From contig NC_092329.1 of the NCBI RefSeq assembly GCF_036785885.1, positions 6,510,001 through 6,574,000 of the forward strand: a stretch of 64,000 bases of DNA, in the 5' to 3' direction. The translations under genes and the position numbers were made by a program. The first letter of the stretch is position 1. Each line of letters opens with the position of its first letter. The notes under the pieces are model-generated. The model worked only from the letters and a program-made list of their open reading frames with translations, had not been told where the DNA came from and ran no database searches. The stretch comes from Coffea arabica. Its lineage: Eukaryota > Streptophyta > Magnoliopsida > Gentianales > Rubiaceae. This document shows, in pieces, positions 43,827-64,000 of the stretch.

Positions 43827-45302
43827 GAACTAAAATGAACGAGGCTTGTAATTTATACTAGCGAATGACATGAATTGAAGTGGCTCTTTCTTTGTGATTT
43901 AAAACTAGGCGGATACTTTCGCGATAATGTTTTCAAATCCTAGTGGGTTTGGCCTGCTCGCTAGCTTACTTCAATCAAATTGTCGAAACTCTCGTTCAAA
44001 GAAAAGGGGATTTGTTTGTTTGTTAATTCGATGATTTTGGTTTCGAATCCCACAAATAAATGTCACAGTAGCTTTCGATGGGGTACGTCAAATTAAATAA
44101 TTAAGTCCCAATTTAGCGACACTCCATCGAGTATCCCTAGTAAATTTGACAAAACTGATTCATTTTTCTAACCCCCAGTGTTATTTAACTATTTATTAGT
44201 CAAGTGGGGCAGTTGAGTTGGGCAGCATTGCTCATTTGATCACAATATAATAGTGTAAACACACCAGTCAATTGTTTCTCTAATGGACGTTTATGTGGTG
44301 GCATTACATCCTTATTTTCCTCCCAAGTGACATGACTAAGGTGAGCAAAATGCCCAAATTCTTGCAAATCCATGTTGCATTATTACACTTGTTGGCTACA
44401 AACATCTCTCTTCCTTCCTGAGGAATTATTTATTTCTCATATTTTAGATGCAATGCATTGCACTTCACTCAACTAGTTCCCATTGTCTGTCAATATCCAA
44501 AATGACATGATAGAAAGCTGGTGCTATTATATAATTAGCACGTGTGTAGGGCTATGATATTGGAGTTTAGTCACAAAGGACGGTTTCTTCAAGCTGAGAA
44601 AATGTTGGGAGACAAACTTGCGGAAAAATGTGTAATTATACATACTACAAATTAAAAAGCACGAACATGCATGACAAAGATGCGTGCCATCAGCCTTGTT
44701 GGGGGAAAAACTCACAGTGCGTTCTTAGAATAAACGCATTACCCCCACAAATATGCGGCATGAGATTTGTCAATTTCAGGCATGAAACATGACATGGAGC
44801 TTTCTACCCGTGGTTTTCTTGGCTCCAAATCAAACATGACATAATTGCGTCAATGTGTTGCTATACGTGCAAAAGCATGCCTCATCCTTTAATTTTTGAA
44901 TCAATCACTACTTTTGGTTGAATTCGATAACCCCACATCCAGGAAATGGGGCAAACGAGAAAAAGAAAGTAAAGGAGAAAACACCTTAGCAATGTTGGAT
45001 GTGTTGAAGATAAATTGAGCTCGGTTGCTGATGATTTGGAGTTGCAAAATGAGAATAAGCTTCAAGTAATTGTCGTGGCAGTCACGAGGAAGCACGCATA
45101 TTGAGGGCCTTGAACCAAAGCCTCTTTGAATCACACTTAGATTTTACACACACGAAAAACGTTGACCTTAACTTTTGCACTTGGCCTATGAAATCTTTCA
45201 AGCTGGACAGGACTCAAATGAAACGTCGATGCCAAAAAAAAAAAAATCTATACAAGTGCAGAAATTGTAAAAGATTGAGAGAAATAGACGGATTATTACA
45301 GA
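43827..45302. other. Intergenic between ERF and SEC6 genes
   Basis: Contains the ERF promoter and the SEC6 3' flank. No coding or RNA gene recognised. Confidence 0.5.
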
Positions 45303-59241
<13,939 letters not shown>

Positions 59242-62200
59242 CTTTTCTCTCTCTAGCTAGCTGATGCACAACTGTTCTGTCTACGCGTATAACATACAGC
59301 AAATCGATCAAATGCGAAATTTACATGAAATTTCCTTGGAAATTATCTAAGCTGGATGAATGAAATCCAACGAATTTTGATTTTTCTGGTTTTTAATAGT
59401 GTAGTTTGAGCAATTCAGATACGATGGGTCAGCGAATAACGGCTGATCTATATGGAGCCGACCCGAATGGGACTGGAGTTTGGGCCGAACTCGCAGCGGC
59501 TTTTATTGTTTCTGTTCGACGGGCCAATATTCGATTCAAGGCCCATGTCACATTAAAACAACTACGAAAGACATGTAAAATAGGGAGATGGAGGGTACAA
59601 ATAAAAAAGTTGGAAAACTATATGCAGCTAAATTAAAAGATTAATTTTTTCCAGCTAAATTAAAGTGGTGGTATATAATCAGAATTCCAAAAGCCTCTAT
59701 AGATAATGTAAAAGTTATTAAAATACAGTTTGGCTAAATTTATTATGCACTCAACGCATTTTTCGATTTTTAAACTTTTCGAGAACGTTCTAAATCACCT
59801 TTAAGCTGTACGGGAAAAAAAATTAAAAAGGAACCAATTTTCTCACGGATATATTACCATTTGATTACATATTCTTAACATGTGGAATATCGGTAATTAC
59901 TCCAATTAAGCAATTTGATTTATTCTCAAAATGGTGTTTAAAACTTTTAATTGCTAATCTATTACCATTCATTTTGTCACACAAAAGATATTTAATTTTC
60001 ACTAAGGATATGCATATTTGTAGTTTGGATCATGGAATTTCTATAATTGGCTTAGTAGTCCTACCGCCTGCGGACAATTAAATTTTTATTATATGTTTAA
60101 TATGGTTGAAAAGCACAATATTTTTCATAGTAGTTAAAAAGTGCATAAAATTAAAATTTTTTAATTTCAATGCACGAAATTTAATTACGTGACACCCTAA
60201 CGGAATTACTATCTCTTTTTGAGAATATGAAAGTCATATATAACTATCATTAACAATATTCAATTCAATAGAGAAGCTTTTATTTACTTTGACTGAAAGA
60301 TTAATGAACGTCAATGCACGAATTCTGTAGAGATCCCAATAACTAATTAAAGCCAAACTTCCTCGAAATCAATGCAATGTACCCAAACTTCATCCCGATA
60401 ATTAATTTTCAAACTTTGACAAAATCAATACAGTTTATTCAAACTCCACGCCTTTTAAAGTTTAAACAAAATCATGAAAGGGAACTAAAAACAAATCAAG
60501 ATTTTTCAGATATATTGTATATGTAAATTGCAATCTGATCTATTAATTCTAGTGTATGTTTAATCGGCCATTAGGACAATGATGTAAATTAAATCATGCT
60601 GGATAGTTTTCAGCAATTCGGGAATAAAATTTTGCTTTTTATAAATTAAAAGAAATCAAGATTTTATACCTTTTGTAATTTTGAAAAGTTGATGATCATG
60701 ATCAAAGACTCTAATCTTTCTAGCTTTGAAATGATGCCTGGCCAAATGATTTGCTTTTTTGATTTGTACTACCATATACTTAACAAAGGATTTACTCCAA
60801 AAAGTATACGAAGGTAGAAGCTTCACTTTTTTGTTATTTTATGCAGAAATTCCATAATCAAGTAAGTATCACCAGAATTTTGACTTACCTGTAATCTAAA
60901 GACGTAATCATTCCCAAGAAATCAACAATCTGATCAAAGCAATATATAGGCTCCTTGAATATATGTTGTAGTAACAGTTTCAGTTGAGGTTTATCCCTCT
61001 CGCTGGGAAATTAAAAAGTTTCATATCAACAATTTAATTGATCCCGAATCATGGAAATTCAATATTCAAGTGGCAAACTAATTCACAAAATTATATTTTA
61101 GTCCATTTATTTTCTTGGATAAGTTCTCAATTAGGCGCTTTAATAATTTTTTTTTTTCTGTATCTTATTATCTGATGAAGGAGCCAGTATTAATGAACTT
61201 TTAAACTATGATGTGTACGTGTGTGAATGCAATTATTCTCATTCTCCAGTCCGGATTCTTGACTTTCTAGAGACTTGCGAATGAGTGATTATAGCATTAG
61301 TGTCTTCCCGCATTATCTTTGGGAAAAACACCAAAATAAAAAGAAAATAATTGTCAAATATACGGGCAAAAACAAAAATGTGGATGTGATATGCATTACT
61401 GAAAACAAAGAAATAAAAAAATTGTGTATTAGAGAAATGTTAATGTCACACTCAAGATTGTTATTTTTGAATAAGAACTCAGTGCAATTGCGTTTTGTAC
61501 AATTCTGTCCTGACATTGTACATGTTTAAATTTTTTATATATAAATACATCATAATATTATATTGAGTATATGATAAATATTTTATTCATATATACCACT
61601 TTTATCCCGAATACAATAATATGATATAATTATGTACAAGATAATGTAAAAGTACAACAATTTGAACCGTACCAGACCCTGACTGTATTGGTCCAACTCC
61701 CGTTATTCTCACTCCTTTTATCACTTTTTTCCCTCTCCAAAATTTGTCATTTTACAGGTGAAAAGAATTGTAAGGGAGTGTGAACAACAATTTTTTGAGT
61801 GCCACTAACATAACATAATCTCTCCCTCTTCGCATCTTAAATTTTACTCTTTCCTTGCTAAAAAACAAAATTTTCCGTGTATTAAATACGTTAAAGTTAT
61901 GAAATTAGAAAGACAATATTCAGATGACGGAATGGCCATAATTTGTTTAACACATAGATGCACATAAAGCAAAAACGAAAAATTGAAGAGAGAGATTCTT
62001 GTCAAAGTTTTGCCTTCAGAAGAGGCCAGCCACAGAAGAAGGGACAAGCATATTAATATGTGACAAAGGAGGAAGTCCTCGGCCAGTTGAAGAAGCTGGT
62101 GATTAAAAATGGTAAAAAAAAAAAAAGTTAAATGAAACAACTCTTAGAGACTTGAAAGTATACCAAAAGTCAGTCTGTCTAACGTTAAATGCAAACTCTT

Positions 62201-62500
62201 TGACAAAATTAGCTAATTTCCCAAAAGTTCTTTGAAGTTTCTGAGCAGAACCAAGAATTCTTTTTCCTTCTAAGTCACCGCCAATCTTTATTGCATGCAT
62301 GGGTGCACGCATTTGATCATATCATCTCGTCAAAACAAACCAAAATTTCATCAAATTTAGAAATTCAATATCTCGATCAACTACCATTCAATCCCTCCGT
62401 TTACCTTTTAATTATTACCCTCTCTCTTTCAATTCTTTATATATAGCTGCTAGACATCTTTTATACAGCAGACGTACTAGTAAACTATTTACATAAGAAA
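59242..62500. other. Intergenic, SEC6 promoter to laccase promoter
   Basis: Divergent promoters at both ends. Open frames at 59406-59636, 61275-61529 and 61844-62312 have no family features. The sequence just before 62501 includes 'tatatatagctgc' at about 62439, a plausible laccase TATA region. Confidence 0.5.
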
Positions 62501-64000
62501 ATGTCACCTAACAGCAACAGTCTGATTTTATGCTTTCTGGCTTGTGTGCTATTCTCCAGCTTCCTGCAAGATTCCCAAGCTTTACATCATTATAAATTTG
62601 TAGTGAGTGATATTGATTCTTTTATCTCTTTTTATATCAATAATTTTCTTTTCTCTTGTTAAATTTCTTAACAAATCAACACCTACAAGATTTTACCTGC
62701 TCATTGAACCAGCCCTTGTTCAGTTCAAATTTTCTTGCACCATGCACAGGTGAAAGAAGCTCGGTACAGAAGATTGTGCAGCTCAAAAGAGATACTAACT
62801 GTCAATAGAAAATTTCCTGGCCCGACATTGTATGCTCACAGAGGAGATACAGTCATTGTGGACGTTATCAACAAAGGAAGCTATAATATAACGCTTCACT
62901 GGTACTGATGGCAGGCTAAATATAGTTTTTCTGACTAGAACTCTAATGTTTTTTCATACTATTCTCTTTCCCTCAAAGTTCTTGACAAAAGTGAATTGAA
63001 TTGAGACTTCAAAAATTTTAGGCATGGAGTGAAACAGCCAAGGAATCCGTGGTCGGATGGCCCTGAATATATCACGCAATGTCCAATCAGGCCAGGCAAT
63101 AGATTTCGGCAAAAGATCATATTTTCAGATGAGGAAGGAACTCTTTGGTGGCATGCACACAATGACTTTCTGCGATCCACCGTTCACGGAGCTATTATTG
63201 TCTATCCCCGCCGTGGTTTCCCCTATCCATTTCCTAAGCCTTATGCAGAAGTCCCTATCATATTAGGTATGAGTTTATGATCCCCCATGTTACTTGTATA
63301 CATTCTTTTCCTTAACCTTATGCAGAAGTCCCTTTGATATTGGTACGAAGTTTTTGGTTGTTCAAATAATCAGTTTTTGCAATACTAATTAGTTACATGT
63401 TCAGGAGAGTGGTGGAAGGAAGATGCAATGGTAGTGTTTGAGGATTTTGTTAGAGGAGGAGGCCAGCCAAAAGTTTCTGATGCCTATACCATAAATGGTC
63501 GGCCTGGGGACTTCTATCCATGTTCCAAACGTGGTAGGATTTCATATTATCTCCTTTTACCTCTAATTCAATCGTGTACGCTTTCACTAAACTTGGTTAA
63601 TGCACTATGATCATCTCATAATTAATGAAGCACTAGAGACATTGAGACGACTATATATACATATCCATCTTAATTGTCCCCTAATAGCCAATCACATTAT
63701 GTTTATTATGTTATTACCCACTGTACAAAGATTTAAACCTGAAGAAAGAAATTTTTCTGTGGGTAAAGTATAGAGGTCTTCTCTAGCAATTTTTGTGGAG
63801 GACAACTTACATCCACAAGGGACGCTTTTACTTTTGGCTTTAATCAACTTAAGTAACAATTCATTTCATTTTCTCTTTTTCCTTTCAACCTCATTGTGGC
63901 AGGAAAATTTAAGCTAAAGGTCACGTACGGGAAGTCTTATCTTCTTCGGATAATCAATGCCGCCCTGGATGAAATTCTTTTCTTTGGTATAGCAAAGCAC
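62501..64000 (+). CDS. Laccase (LAC14/15-like), 5' part, cut by window edge
   Basis: Exons 62501-62602, 62750-62901, 63022-63266, 63405-63533 and 63903 to beyond 64000 join in frame. A signal peptide of about 27 residues ([20 protein letters not shown]) leads into [10 protein letters not shown]. Copper-ligand region L1 ([16 protein letters not shown]) and L2 ([11 protein letters not shown]) are intact and sit in the expected places, followed by [16 protein letters not shown] and [20 protein letters not shown]. Plant laccases are secreted multicopper oxidases that oxidise monolignols or flavonoids in the wall. The sequence style is nearer the LAC14/15 (TT10) clade than the lignin LAC4/17 clade, by recall only. 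L3 and L4 lie outside the window, so integrity cannot be judged. Confidence 0.93.

Noticed and set aside
59406-59636. 76-codon frame just upstream of SEC6
   Set aside because: No domain, in the promoter region, weak coding character.

Overview
This is a nuclear segment of a eudicot plant chromosome. It is AT-rich with long intergenic stretches, has GT-AG introns, and all its multi-exon genes belong to plant families. The form of the elicitor-peptide precursor (a basic GRGRTPP-type core) and the MITE-like repeats with 'ACTGTAGCATTTTT' ends suggest an asterid, possibly near coffee (Rubiaceae). That placement is inference only. No organelle, virus-like or bacterial segment was seen.

Layout. (1) 1-19.8 kb is a tandem array of intronless mTERF genes. 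Six have open frames of 382-390 codons: five on + at 904, 3776, 10499, 13413 and 16477, and one on - ending the array at 19783. Between them lie one nearly full-length mTERF pseudogene (5541-6545), a scattered internally deleted remnant (7570-8250) and an isolated C-terminal stub (14765-14872). A 5'-truncated GIL1/IRKI-like gene fragment (9849-10439, -) sits head to head with the third intact mTERF. (2) 20.9-24.3 kb is a six-exon IST1-like gene (ESCRT-III regulator, 530 aa). (3) 26.4-32.6 kb (-) is an 11-exon SERK1/2-type receptor kinase that assembles exactly to 627 codons. (4) 33-39.6 kb is intergenic and rich in MITE fragments, including one element nested in another. (5) 39.6-40.2 kb is a two-exon plant elicitor peptide precursor (PROPEP-like, 124 aa) with an unusual Ser tail after the predicted peptide. 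(6) 41.2-41.9 kb is a roughly 700 bp foldback MITE with C-rich and G-rich arms; a short deletion derivative lies at 34.4 kb. (7) 43.3-43.8 kb (-) is an AP2/ERF factor with a non-canonical AP2 domain. (8) 45.3-59.2 kb (-) is SEC6 of the exocyst, 25 exons, 753 aa. (9) 62.5 kb to the end is the 5' part of a laccase gene cut by the window edge.

The genes do not form a pathway. The mTERF block is a birth-and-death family cluster of predicted organelle-targeted nucleic-acid-binding proteins. SERK proteins are co-receptors that include the partner of PEP receptors, so a PROPEP gene about 7 kb from a SERK gene is noted, but chance is the simplest explanation. IST1-like and SEC6 both act in membrane trafficking and are ordinary housekeeping genes. 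Exon borders were placed by hand from GT-AG sites and reading-frame closure. Gene names rest on recognised family motifs, not on database searches.
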